Assembly: GCA_037157565.1 (NCBI GenBank)
Contig: JAZHRO010000013.1
Coordinates: 72,657,501 to 72,721,500 of the forward strand
Reading direction: 5' to 3'
Source of the DNA: Thalassia testudinum
Taxonomy: Eukaryota > Streptophyta > Magnoliopsida > Alismatales > Hydrocharitaceae
DNA length: 64,000 nt
Position numbers and translations under genes: made by a program. Under the pieces are notes generated by a model. That model saw only the letters and a program-made list of their open reading frames with translations, was not told the DNA's origin and did no database searches. Positions 1 through 11,600 of the stretch are shown here, piece after piece. Positions within the stretch are counted from its first letter, which is position 1; every line of letters starts with the position of its first letter.

Positions 1-1455
1 TTGAATGAGTAGATAGAAAACAATTGCCGGTTAAGAACCAGAACTGCATATGAAATATGAATTAACTGTGCTAGTGAAACAGTTGCATGTAACCTTACCT
101 GTTGTATACGTTAAATGATAGAAACACGAGCTGCATATGTACAACCTGAGATTAGAAATGTGAATGATAGAAATATGAGCTGCATGCGAATAATCTGAAC
201 ACAGAAATGGGAGTGATGAAACCTGGTATTGGAATGGTATGAGAAACATGAGCATGAACCCTACGGGGAGTTAGGAGTAGAGCTCCTGAGAATAAATGGA
301 ATGGATTTGGAAATGTGAGTGGGGAAGTGTGCTGGCCCTTGAGTATGTAATACCAAGGAGAGCGACTGTCCCCTGTTTAGTGTAGAGCGGAGCTAGCCAC
401 CCTTGGGTCGAGACCCGGGGTTAGGATTGGCCACTCTGCACCAACTTCTTGGCCCTCGTGTACACTGTACCGGGGAGAGCTACTACTGTAGGGAGAGAGC
501 TAACCACCCAACGGGGCTCGGGGTTCAGCTAGCCACCGTACACCAACTTGTTAGGCCCACTGGGCAAACCAGGGTAGTCAAGCGAGGATGCACGGACTGT
601 GGAAGGGCGAGACCCCTGTTTGGTTCTTAGGGGCTAGACCCTTGTTACTGAGAGGGCTAGGCCCTATACTGTTCCGTGTTGTACTTAGGCGCACCCGTTA
701 GCGGAAACGACTGACCACGTGCTAGTGCGAGGTAGCTATCTGTGCGTTTATCGCGCATGCCGTAGTCACCGTTACGTCTGTCCGTGACCTTGGGGTGGTT
801 GACTGGGTGTAGGATCACCACGGGGGACTCTCCCGGCCAGGAGAGCACCACATGCGACTTCTACTCTTCGGAAAAGACTGCAATCAAGATCGCTCCCATG
901 AGAAATATTCGAAATCAAGAAAGAGATCTGATAAATAAACCAATAGGTGAAAATGAATAATTTGTGAAATAAAGTAATTTGAATAAACAGCTACCTGTTC
1001 ACTTTTACTGCTTTAGTTAGCTTGGTTGCCACTCTACTCAGCGTTCGCTGACTTTGTGTACTCATAACCCCTTTTCAGGTCCAGGTGTTGAGCAGCCCAA
1101 GTCTCTGGCTGCAGAAGGTGCTGGGCCCAGTAGAGCCCAGTAGTAGTAGCTTCCTTTTGTAGTACCTTTTTGTAGTAGTGAGTTCAGACTCCTATACTTT
1201 ATGTTCTGTACCTTTACTTTTCTGTACCTTCATGTTCCTGTACCTTATTACTGTTCTATTGTTATGGTGGTGACATATACTGTAGTAGCTTTTACTTTCT
1301 TTACTAGTGTACTCTTTTACTGTTAGTTGCTTAGTATAGTGAATGTGGTTTACTTTCCTGTTTTTAGTTATTTCTTGTTGAACGACTGAGTCTTGGGATC
1401 AGTCGAGTCGGGCCGGTCTCATGTCCTGTAGGGATTCGGGAACCGGGTCATAACA
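1..1455. mobile_element. Possible Ty3/Gypsy LTR or 3' end, truncated at window start
   Basis: The GC-richer 300-870 block carries short internal repeats of the form GGAGAGCTA-CC. The 1000-1455 block ends in CGGGAACCGGGTCATAACA, a CA-terminated motif like the 3' end of many plant Gypsy LTRs. It also has text resembling the post-pol region (GCTGACTTTGTG, CTTTTCAGGTCCAGG). No partner LTR or pol domain is visible, so this rests on resemblance alone. Short reading frames at 403-630 and 657-851 match nothing I know. Confidence 0.3.
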
Positions 1456-4400
1456 CTATCTATAGAAGCTAAATTATGCTTTAATTCTGTTTTATTCCTT
1501 TATTCTACTTGTAATCTGAGGGCTCGGGTTGTGGGTCCCTTCCTCTTGAGGAAGAGAGGTTTACTCTTGATTGGAATATCAAGAGGGTCTGTAAAAGGAT
1601 TTGGTACCCCATAAGTACTGATTAGTTTTCCGACTTGGGGCAAAATCTTAGATTGGGAGATTTAGGTAGTGATTTTCACCTAAAGTTAGGTTTTCATTAT
1701 AAATTCCTGTGTTGTGATTGTTGTTATATTTATAAATTTTTTGAACATATCTTAAATCTACGTTAATTTGAATTAATTATTTATTTAACAACTTTAACAC
1801 TAATCACCACCCCCCCGCTAGCACTTTCAACCTCCTCACCTCAAGGTTGCCTTGCTCCCTAGCTACTAACCCATTGTTAAATTGCATGATTGAATATTGT
1901 TGGTGAGATATATTTGATCAAGCATTCATTTACCCTCATGCTAATAGTTTTTATTCAAAACAAGTACGTACAAGGGTCCTTAGTCATTTATTATGCCATC
2001 CATTCAATGACTTGGGTTTCGCCATCCGTATTTTAATTTTTAAGAATCTTGCTTTATCAATGGCAAATAATTTATTTTTAGAACAAGTAAATGTTCTCCT
2101 AGCACAAAATAAGTTTTAATTTTATGGATGTTTAGAAAAAAAAAAAACTAATAATGTTATGGGAGTTCAACAGAAAGAAACGAATAAGGTAACGTAAAAG
2201 GACAAGTTGCACTATATTATATAATTATTGATTCCAAGCTAACGCTAACGGCGTATCTTCATAATTGGAAAATCAAATCACGAATTTGGACTCGACATCT
2301 TGAGATCTCCTATCAAATCATGCGAGGCAAAGACTTGAGCATGCATATCAACATATTCGCCCCAAGTTTCTTTTGTTAATTATGCTTATATCCTTAGTTG
2401 ATATATTCCATCCTCGTCCACAAAGATAAGGTCTATACCATTGTTAAGAGGAAGTTTTCAAAATGTATGGGAATATCACGTAGAAAAAACTATTCATGTG
2501 AATATTGACCTAGACAGCTGTTTGTGGTCGATGCCTCTAATAACCATAGGTGAATATAGTGCTATTTACATTGTAAGTCATCAAAACTTGAGTTGATTCC
2601 TATTTAGTCCCAAAACTTTGCGATGTATCATTGTGTTCCCAAGAGATCTCAAAGGCAAGGGAAGCAAGGTGCAAACTATAGGCGAGACACCTATCAGGGT
2701 ACAGCTTAGCCGGTGGTAATAACTGACTACAACAAAGGAGATCCGAATTTGAACCTCGACTCTGCATTACCTGAGGATTAGTATTGTGGGACCGTCAATT
2801 TCCCCAAGTTACCCGTAAAGGATTCTGGGTCGTCAAAATTAAAACTAAAGGTGTGACACAACACCCTCCAGGATTTCAAGAATGGTGCAATGCTGCAACA
2901 TCTAGAAGAAAATAATGGAGCTCAACTAAAGCCAGGCCACTAGGAGGAGGTAGTGGTCCTCCTGCCTGACACGCAACGATGATATTTTTGTGTAGAGCTC
3001 CTGGACTCTAGCAATTGGAATGAATACATACTATAATCTAAAGGAAGAGTATCTATGTACCCTCTTCATGGCAAAGGGAAAAAAAAAATAATTAATTCCT
3101 CTTATCTGCACCCAATTCTAACCCTCTTAAAAGCCCGATTTCCCCTATTGTTAATTGAATTGATTTTTTAGAGGATAATTAAGAGAAATAAAATGGGATC
3201 GAGAGAAAGTGAAACTAAGCAAGATACATAAAGCATCCTGACATATAGAAGTGCCACCACTGAAAAGTGTGGAAGATAGGCACAGGGATGTCAACAATGC
3301 TATTTAAATATTCATGTATCTTGTTTTGCACGTCTCAAAGTTGAGGGAACACGTTAGAATCAAGGTGAAAGTATGAGGTTTTTTAAGTAACAAATGTAAG
3401 CATTTTGTGACTCGTTCCATGAGAAGTGGCAGTGGGAATAAAGTGTGAATGAGGGAACTCTCTTCTTTCGAGAACAATGAAAATGCTCACGAGGAATATA
3501 TTCGAGCTCTCCTCTCCATCTTTATGGTTCGATGGGACAGAGAGGTGCCTCTTTATGGTCATTGGGGTCGTTCCCTTCTGCAAACGAAGCTTTCTTCCAA
3601 TCTCATTTATGTTTGTTTTGTTTGTTTTTTTTTTTTTTTTTTTTGAAGTTTGTAGAAGAGGTTCTCTCATTTGAGAATTCTATGCCAAGAATGGGAATGG
3701 CATCGACATTGTAACTTTTTTTATTAAGTTGAGAGAATTTGTCCATAGTCTTTCACCCTTGAAATGTGCCCAAATTTTTATGATGAAAAGATAGGATGTA
3801 GTTAATTACTTTCTAGTCATCATTTAGGTGCAAACAAAATAGATCAGCCCTCGGTCGATGCAACCGTTTGATCTTCAACATCAGTATGGCTCAACTCGCA
3901 TGGCGAGCCATTGAATTGTTGGCTAAGCAAACTCTATTAATCGTCTATGTATGCATTCAGGAAAGCCACCCTCCAATGAACCATTCAGCTACCCTATGTA
4001 AACCTCACTTGGGAAGTCGCACCTTGACAAGATTTCGTTCCATCTGAAGACCATCACGCAATGCTGAAACAATAAAAAAGGTTAAAGAAGAGCTTTAGGC
4101 ATACAAATCTTATCCAACTCAAATCCTTGCTTTCTCCTTCTCCTGGAGCCCGGACCTAACTAATCACCAGCTGAAAGTTATGAAGAATGATTATCTACGA
4201 CAACCATATAACATATCGTTGACAAATCAATTATCGAATTTAACACAAGAAAAATGGAAAACTCACTCACCCTTACACCTACCGCTGTATCCATCTTACG
4301 TGACGTGTAAGGTGGACGTTATGTAGATGAGGTGGAGGAATCACAGGGAGTAATAGGTAAAAAAGATTGCATCACTTTTTTAACTTTTAAAAATAATATT

Positions 4401-4779
4401 GTCATTTTTAGTTAAGAGGTGGAGAAGTGGGTTACCTATTTATCCCTTCGTAATTTTGTTGTTCTTTTGTGGTTGATGATTGCTAACGTGTGCCCATTAG
4501 ATGTAAATTTGAATTTGGATGGAGGTAGGGGAGAGCTAAGGAGGAAACAAATCATTTTTTAATCATTTCTAATTTGTTATGACTAGTGTCAACGGTACCT
4601 ATTCTCATTAAAATAACTTGTGTTATCTTTTACATGATAATAACGTCAACATCATCATATACATTATTATGAGTTTTGTGTATACAAAAAAGTCCTTGCA
4701 TTGATCATCAGCTGCTTACACATTCCAAACCCCCGCCCCTACAAAAAGCATCAAAACATAATAGGGTATTGTTGGCACT
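1456..4779. other. Intergenic, no gene recognised
   Basis: AT-rich DNA. A stretch at about 2645-2830 has weak tRNA-like A- and B-box spacing (CAGCTTAGCCGGTGG, then TTTGAACCTC) and could be a decayed SINE. A T-tract lies at about 3625-3645. Reading frames near 3380-3714 run through that tract and look accidental. Confidence 0.5.
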
Positions 4780-5560
4780 ATCGTATGTGTGTGCTAACAC
4801 TTATTAGTAGGATTGTTAGTAGGACCGTTGGTATTATTAGTATTATTATTGGTGTTATATGTTTAAAATATTGAAGTGCAATATATTTGATAAGGTGCGA
4901 ATATAGATGCTTACGGCACTATCATAGGTGCTAACAGTACCACTATAGGCTACCAATGTTCATCCTATTAAAGGACTGTTAGTGCTATTAGCAAGATGGT
5001 TTGTGTTTTTGTTATTGGAACCAATATTACTATTGTACGCTCGAAATATTGAGGTACAATATATTTCAAGGATATAATAACGTACGGACATAAGCTCTTA
5101 CGACGTCATTGTAGGTTGACACTGTTCATCCTATTAACAAACTACTCTTATCAAAGTCTTACGTAGCATCCTACGACCCATTATTGGTGTTATTGGTACC
5201 ATTGTATGTGACTATTAACACCACTTCCAACAAGGTTAGTGCTCTTGACAAGATTGTCAATACTATAGGTAGGATTGTTGGTGCTCTTGGCACCATTATT
5301 GGTGTTTTATGCTTGAAATATTGATGTGCAATATATTTCAAATATATAATAAGTTATCAATGTAGGTGTTTACAACATCGCCGTAAGTTGCTACTGTTCG
5401 TCCTATTAAAGGATTGTTGGTGTTGTTGGTACCATTATTGATGTTATATACTTGCAATATTAAAGCGTAATATATTTCAAGTATATAATATAGGTGCTTA
5501 CAGCACCACTTCTAACAAGGTTAGTGCTCTTGGCAGAATTGTTGGTGCTGTTGGCACCAA
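4780..5560. repeat. Degenerate repeat array, AATATATTTCAAG-type units
   Basis: Four diverged copies of a block of the form TTGAAATATTGA-GTGCAATATATTTCAA occur near 4865, 5040, 5315 and 5457. Repeated phrases (GGTGCTTACAGCAC, CTGTTCATCCTATTA, TTGTTGGTGCT) lie between them. Copy spacing varies from about 140 to 270 bases. No coding sense is apparent. Confidence 0.6.
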
Positions 5561-5589
5561 TGCTTGATATTGTTGGCATAAGAAATCAG

Positions 5590-5920
5590 AGAAAAGACAC
5601 GAATGAACTACATAATGTTGAGATGTCAATAATGTACATGAGTTTAAATGTCAATGACACCTCAAGTAAAGAAAACATACATATATTAGCATATGTTAAG
5701 ATGTTAATGATACCTCAAATAAAGAAGATATGGATAATGAACCTAACTTTATATGCTGACTACACCTCAAGCAAAAAAGGTGGGAATGCATTAACGTAAG
5801 TTGAGATGCCAACGGCATCTCAAGTGGAAACGATAGAGATGACATCAGTATAAATTGAGATGCCAACGACAACTTAAGCAAAAAGATGGAAGATGATCAG
5901 CTTAAGTTAAGATGCCCATA
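5590..5920. repeat. Short-period repeat array, GAGATG-CAA-GACACCTCAAG units
   Basis: About five diverged units of roughly 60-70 bases combine TTGAGATGCCAA, CACCTCAAG and an A-rich segment. The 101-codon frame at 5494-5799 simply reads through the array and is not proposed as a gene. Confidence 0.55.
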
Positions 5921-7439
5921 ATGAAACATCTTCCAAATTTTGCTAGAAAGACACCAAGCATCTCATGTATTTGGCTAGGAATGGTCATGCCCATCGTCAA
6001 ACATCTCATATATTCACTGCTGGGAGACGTCATGCTCATCATAAAACTAACACGCGTATTTGGATAAGAACCACCATATGCACATCATCAAACGTTTCGT
6101 GTATTTGGTAAGAACATCCACACCGATCACTGAACCCACCAACTTCGCTCACCACTTTTACCATTAAAAAAAAAAAAAAAAAAACAGTAACTCAAGGCAA
6201 TGTAGCTCGGTACACAAATCACCAATCACAAGCACCTCACCACACCCAAACCCAATGATCAGCATAAATCACAAGATGAAGAGAACCCAAATTAGAAACA
6301 TCAAACAACAACAAACAATAAACCCAAAATTCGAGACAAGAGTTACAGGAGGAGAAAATGGGTCACGTCCTCTTATCGTTCTCCACAAGGGAGCACCGAA
6401 AAGAGCCGATACATGTAACATACGTTAACGGGAAGAGAGAAGCGTGTGGAAGGTGGGAGGGGTGGTGGGCATGCCTTAGTAGATGGCAGCTCACAGCTCG
6501 CAACGTGGGAGCTCAGCGAAGCTGCTAGGATAAGCATGAGAAGGAGCTTAGTCTTAGAAGAGCTCGACGGAAGGAGGAGGACCTCCTTTCTAGAGGAGGA
6601 AGAGCTCAAGACCAGCAGAGGTCAGGCCCCTGGAGCCCAAGGCCAGATTAGGGGCTCGACGAAGGTCGACGTCGATTGCCAGTGAGCTATTGTTGGAGGT
6701 AGCAGTAGATGTAAATTGACTGTGGGAAAGGGAAAGAGGGTAGGATATCTCTTTTATAATCAATTTTTGAATTCAAAATTAGTAGACTTCACGAGCAAGA
6801 AATATTAGGAGGGGAAGGAGGAGGTTACACATGAAATCATATTAAAATTTCACCTAAAATTAGGTTTGTTGGATATATAGTTGAGTGTATATACCATTAT
6901 CCTTTGAAAATAAGCAATTCTGAAGTTCCTATTGAATTGAGAGGAAAGGTGTAAATTCAGGAAATTCTTCCACCATCTTAATTCGATGAAGGTGTAATAT
7001 TTAGTGGAATTGAAGACATGAGAAGATCGCTATCGATTTACCTATCAATAACGCATACTTCTTAATTCAGGTTCCCGTCCTCGCCGCAGTTGATTTCACC
7101 ATTTTTTTGATTAAAGAAAAAGAGAATAGTTTTTAAGCCCAACAGGTACCAACCTCTCCAATCAGAGCACAAAAGAACCTCGATGCCACCTTTATATTCC
7201 AAAAGATAGACCTCATATTTTTTAAATTAGAATATAGAGAAATGATTAAAATACAAATTGGATAATTTGCTAGGACTTGACAGCTTCATAAAATTTTGAA
7301 ATTAGAATGTTCGGTGAAGTGGTGTAGTGAGTACTCGGTTGGCAACAAATGGACTTTACAGGTGAACTGATGTCACAAATAGTCTTAGCTTTTATTTGCA
7401 TCCAGGGTGACTAGTAGCGTTAACGTAATGTATGAGTTA
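5921..7439. other. Spacer apart from the 6373-6765 candidate exon
   Basis: A poly-A run sits at about 6165-6184. Apart from the candidate exon described separately I recognise no gene, RNA or transposon here. Confidence 0.5.
6373..6765 (-). other. Candidate first exon with TATA-like box and signal-peptide-like ORF
   Basis: On the minus strand TTATAAAAGAG lies near 6750. A pyrimidine-rich leader follows, then an open stretch reading KTKLLLMLILAASLSSHVASC, a plausible signal peptide, and a proline-rich tail (ACPPPLPPSTRFSLPVN). A strong donor, AAC|GTATGT, follows the tail. The first in-frame ATG is inside the hydrophobic run; the longer frame upstream starts at TTG. No second exon was found to the left, so it could be a relic or chance. 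Confidence 0.25.
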
Positions 7440-7456
7440 ATACACGTGAATACTTT

Positions 7457-7462
7457 TTTATT
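7457..7462 (-). terminator. Candidate polyadenylation signal
   Basis: AATAAA on the minus strand, followed by an A-rich run, is the first canonical signal I noticed past the proposed last 3' UTR exon. It would set the gene end near 7440. Confidence 0.35.
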
Positions 7463-7993
7463 CGTTCTTTGTATTAGGAGTGGATCAGTGAAAGGAGATG
7501 TGATGAGTTAATTGATATGTTGTAATGGTAGCAGCAAATAATTCTGAAACATAAGATAATACCGCAGATCAAATTCATCCATTTCCAGATGGGGTCTTAA
7601 GATTTTCGTAAAACTTGCCCGCCTCGTGAAGATTCCTGTCCTGTTATTCCCTAAAGCTTGTTATTTTCCAAACCTAACCTTTGTGGAGCCATTTCTGAGA
7701 TATCAAGTGTTCACAAAATCACAAACAGTCTCCAGAAGAAAAAGTATTCCATTAACTTGAACATAACTTATTTCTCACATGTCAGAAATTAAAACTTCTG
7801 AAAGCTAGGCGGCAGACATACTGATTCAAACAACTTTAAGGTGACACAAAGATCTTAAGGAATCACCAGGCAATATGGTTCACTGCAGTGTGAAGGTAAG
7901 AGGTCAGATGAAGTCGAGGATTGCTCGATCCTCTTATTAGTTATCTAGGGGAGATTTATTATTTGAAGCTTCCAACTAGTGTGCTAAGATGAG

Positions 7994-8113
7994 CCTACCT
8001 GAGGTAACTCAGCTGGTAAGACACCAATACCACCTTAGTAGGAGGTGCAGGTTCGAGTCTCCAGATATTACCTAGGGAAGTAGGAGGGAAGCGGATGCCT
8101 CACTTCTCCCCCT
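7994..8113 (+). mobile_element. tRNA-derived SINE-like insertion
   Basis: An A-box-like TAACTCAGCTGG and, about 40 bases on, a perfect-looking B-box core GGTTCGAGTC have the spacing of a tRNA-derived pol III promoter. The body is bounded by TAAGATGAG at 7985-7993 and again at 8114-8122, a candidate 9-bp target duplication. Another TAAGATGA at 8145 leaves the 3' end unsure. It lies in the proposed 3' UTR intron of the host gene. It is too diverged to be a working tRNA. Confidence 0.55.
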
Positions 8114-8329
8114 TAAGATGAGGGTTATCATCTTTTTGGCGTGATAAGATGATTTTTCAAGGGTGACCCTAGCTATCCACTTCTAGCAAATCATATCAAG
8201 CAAAAGAAATGCAATTCAACTCACCTCAGAAAGAGGTGATTGAGAAACAATGAGATCCAAACAGAGGCCGTGCCATTTCCATTGCATTTATCATCTTGAT
8301 TTCCCAAAATCAAACATAAACATCAACAC

Positions 8330-8620
8330 CTACCTTCTATCTTTGTTAAGCGTATTCTCGATGTGCTCATCCAAGACAACATTATTATAGCTTTCTTTAA
8401 GTATCTCCTCCATGGTATCTTCCCTGCCGTTGGTTGTTGCTCGTCTATCATCCAATAAAGGCTCGTCTTCATTGTTGGGACTCGAGTCGATTTCATGATT
8501 TCCCTTTTCAACTTCTGCAGAGACAATGTGGACAACACCCTTATCATCAACTGCCACATTGGCATCGGTGATTGGGCGGAATAGCACTGACTCAACCTTC
8601 CTTTCACTGCCTTCCAGTAT
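8330..8620 (-). CDS. Host gene exon i: C-terminal tail and stop
   Basis: The exon starts ILEGSERKVESVLFRPI, completing the CorC-HlyC fold, then runs through a low-complexity acidic tail (NNEDEPLLDD) to NKDRR and a TAG at 8332-8330. The acceptor is GATCTGCAG|ATACTG. The stop overlaps a strong donor (GAAG|GTAGGT). If that donor is used and joined to 8294, the reading becomes DRR followed by TGA, so the protein end is identical either way. Confidence 0.9.
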   Translation of the reverse strand: MLEGSERKVESVLFRPITDANVAVDDKGVVHIVSAEVEKGNHEIDSSPNNEDEPLLDDRRATTNGREDTMEEILKESYNNVVLDEHIENTLNKDRR

Positions 8621-11600
8621 CTGCAGATCAATTCGCAAAAACCAGGAACTTCTAGCAAAATGGCACATGCATAAATTCTGAAAAACTAGTAGACCTACCG
8701 CCATGTTTTACATGTGAAGACAGTTTAAATGCAAGGAGAAAGCAACCACATGCAATTCTACCCCCCAAAAGAAATTGAAGCAAAAAAACACATGCAATTC
8801 TATATACGCATAGATAGAAAACACAAATGCCAAGCGGTCATAAAGTTGGACCATCTTTATCAATCGCATCAAGCCCACATTAGATAAATATGAGCGAACT
8901 AGTGTGAAGCTTGGAACACTATCAAGCATACTTGAGCTTTTAATTTGCCATAGAACATTAGAAAGGGACCAATCCCCCACACCATAGAGTCCTCTTATAA
9001 ATGGTAAAAGGGAAAAAACTTGCATACCCCCATTTATACTCCCTTCCTCCAACTGACTATAGAGTATTCTTGTGAATAATAAATTGAAAAAAAAAAGACT
9101 AACAATTTCTTTTTGGAGAAAAAAAATGATCCTAACAACTAATCAGGTTTTGAGCCTAATATAGCCCTCAAATCAATCTTCTGAAATGCTTAAGCAAAAG
9201 ATGATGAATGGTAATCCTTACAATCAACTCGGTTTCATGTACAACTATATTTCTGAGCATGCTACAATCTCTCCTATCTAAATCCTGCAACACCCTCGTT
9301 TGCAACCTAGGTCACCCTTCCATGGTAGTAGAGGGTCCATCTCTTAGAAAATCCTCCCCTACCAATCTTCGTTAACATTATTATTTTCTTGAGAAGCACT
9401 GATCTACTTCATAAGCGGTGACTCTATATTATAGGTAACCCTATTATCCTACCAGTTGAGTTTGGCATTGATATCTTTCACAAGGATTCAGCCAAAATTT
9501 GAATCTATTTTTTTATTTTTTTGAGAAAGAAAATATGAATTTGATTCTAATAATGGGAAAATGATCCAACAAGTAATATTTTTGGACCCCATAACCCAAA
9601 TTAACAACCTCAAGATATTTGAGGTCAATTTTGTATAGTACGGTTCTCAACTCTTAGTCTCATTTTAATTTTGGGGGTATCAAGCTATTTATAACAATCA
9701 AGCCTAAATCCATGCACGATCCCAAAAATATATTGACTCAGACCCAATTGTCCTAATCAACCACCTATAACGTTTAAACGTAAGTTATCAAGTAGAAATT
9801 CTCAACCTTTATAATGGCTTTTTTTCAGTTTACAACATGGTAGGTTTTAGGGGTATCATGCCCTTTCCAAAAATTTGTAATGTCTTTGTTGCAACTTGGA
9901 CGATCACTTCACTCCCAATAATAATAGCCGCCTAAAATCTTAGGCAGTCCTTTCATTCTTGTCCGCTTTACTAGTGGTGGCCCGATCCTGCAGTGGTCCT
10001 TTCCTTGTACAAGAGAGAATTCTACTTTGCTATTTTTAAGGACCAAATTTGAATCACAACTCTAACTGGATAAACCCGAGTAACTTGATCCCAATGGGCT
10101 TGGAACTCATCCCAAAGTGGTTAAACCCAAAATATCAATTTGTAATAATCTACCTATATATCCACATGATCTTTAAGTCTCCAATTCAGATTATTTTTAA
10201 TATTATCGGTTTTACTTTTGTAAGTGATGGAAGAGCAAGGTATAGCTTACAGAATCATTTAATGTTATTTGATGAAGAGAATGCTAAACGCATAGAAATA
10301 TCCTTAGATAAGAACAAAGAAAATGTATAAAATTATTCAAATTAGAGTTATCAAATTGATGAGCCATGTAATGAAAATTTAGGAGAGAGTACTCGAAATA
10401 CCATTGAAGTAAATTTCTATAATAAGAATCAATCTGGATTCATACTTGGCAGCTCTACAACAGTAGTACATTTTCTATGGCGTATGATGGAAATTTATGG
10501 AGTCAAAAAGAAAGATTTACACATGTTCTTCATTGATTTTAAGAATACTTCTAATTATGTTCCAACAGGTCTTCTAATTGTTGAGTAAAAATGACACGGA
10601 AATCCATTAAGAAAACCCAAGAGGTCTTTATATAGAGAGACCTCTTGGGACAATTACAAGCATTACCCCATACAAGAAGAGAATAATAAAAAGATCATAT
10701 AAAGAGCACTACAAATATAACTCTCAACACTCTCCCCCAAGCTAGAGCAGAGATATCCTTAGGACATAAGTACTCAAGTCATTTCCTGAGAAATGCTTTG
10801 GTGAAGGTGCCTGCCACCTAATCTTCAGTAGAAACGTATGGGGTAGATATTTTTCTCAATCATCACAGCATGTTTGACAAAATGACGATCGACCTCAATG
10901 CGCTTTATCCTCTCGTGAAAGACAAGATTATTAGCAATAAAAGTGACAGCCTTATTATCACATAACATAGGAATAGGCCCTGAGACTAAAACCCAAAAAT
11001 CATGTAAGATAGACTGAATCTAGAATAACTCGTAGATTGTATGTGCCATAGCCCTATACTCTGACTCTGTGTTGGACCTTGAGAGCACATTCTAATTCTT
11101 ACTTTGTCAAGCGACAAGATTGCCACCAATATATGTGCAATAACCTGTGGTAGATCTCCGATCCTCATGAGCCCCAGTGTAGTAAGCATCAAAGTATCAC
11201 CACACATTTAAGTGATCATGCGTTGGAAAAATAGACCCTTCTTAGGAGAATTCTTCAAGTATCTTAAGACCTAACATACTTCTGCCTAGTGTGCCTCCCT
11301 CGGTTCCTGCATAAATTGGCTAAGTCACCCCACAACATCAGTAATGTCTGGCCTCATGACTGTCATGTAAAGCAACTTGCCAACCATAGCATGATATTTA
11401 GTTACATCTTCTAATGCTCACAAGCTTGCATCCTATCATCCCTGCTTCCCATAGCATATCAAGGACATACTACCACCAAGAAAGAGTAAGGCCCCTGTCA
11501 ATACGTTGCACCTCAATACCCAAGAAATAACTTATCACCCCAAGATCCTTAGTGAAAAATTACGAAATAGAATAACAAGCACATGAGTGTTGGGCCTTCC

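Larger units (their letters stand above)
7440..8329 (-). other. Probable spliced 3' UTR of the host gene
   Basis: Below the stop codon two further exon-like blocks can be read on the minus strand. One is 8294-8225 (acceptor ATCAAG, donor CTGAG|GTGAGT). The other begins at 7882 (acceptor CACTGCAG|TGAACC) and runs to an AATAAA near 7460. The strong donor at the stop codon and the second donor make 3' UTR introns plausible. This is inferred from splice-site shape only. Confidence 0.4.

Noticed and set aside
5494..5799. 101-codon open frame
   Set aside because: It translates the repeat array, with no domain or composition of a real protein.
7994..8113. Functional tRNA gene
   Set aside because: A- and B-box-like motifs are present, but no acceptor stem or anticodon arm can be folded convincingly; SINE origin fits better.
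8323..8658. 111-codon frame overlapping the last host exon
   Set aside because: It is the wrong frame over exon i; the correct frame continues ELE from exon h as ILEGSERK.
8708..9052. 114-codon frame beside exon i
   Set aside because: It lies in the intron between exons h and i, has no splice-compatible edges, and the host protein needs no residues here.
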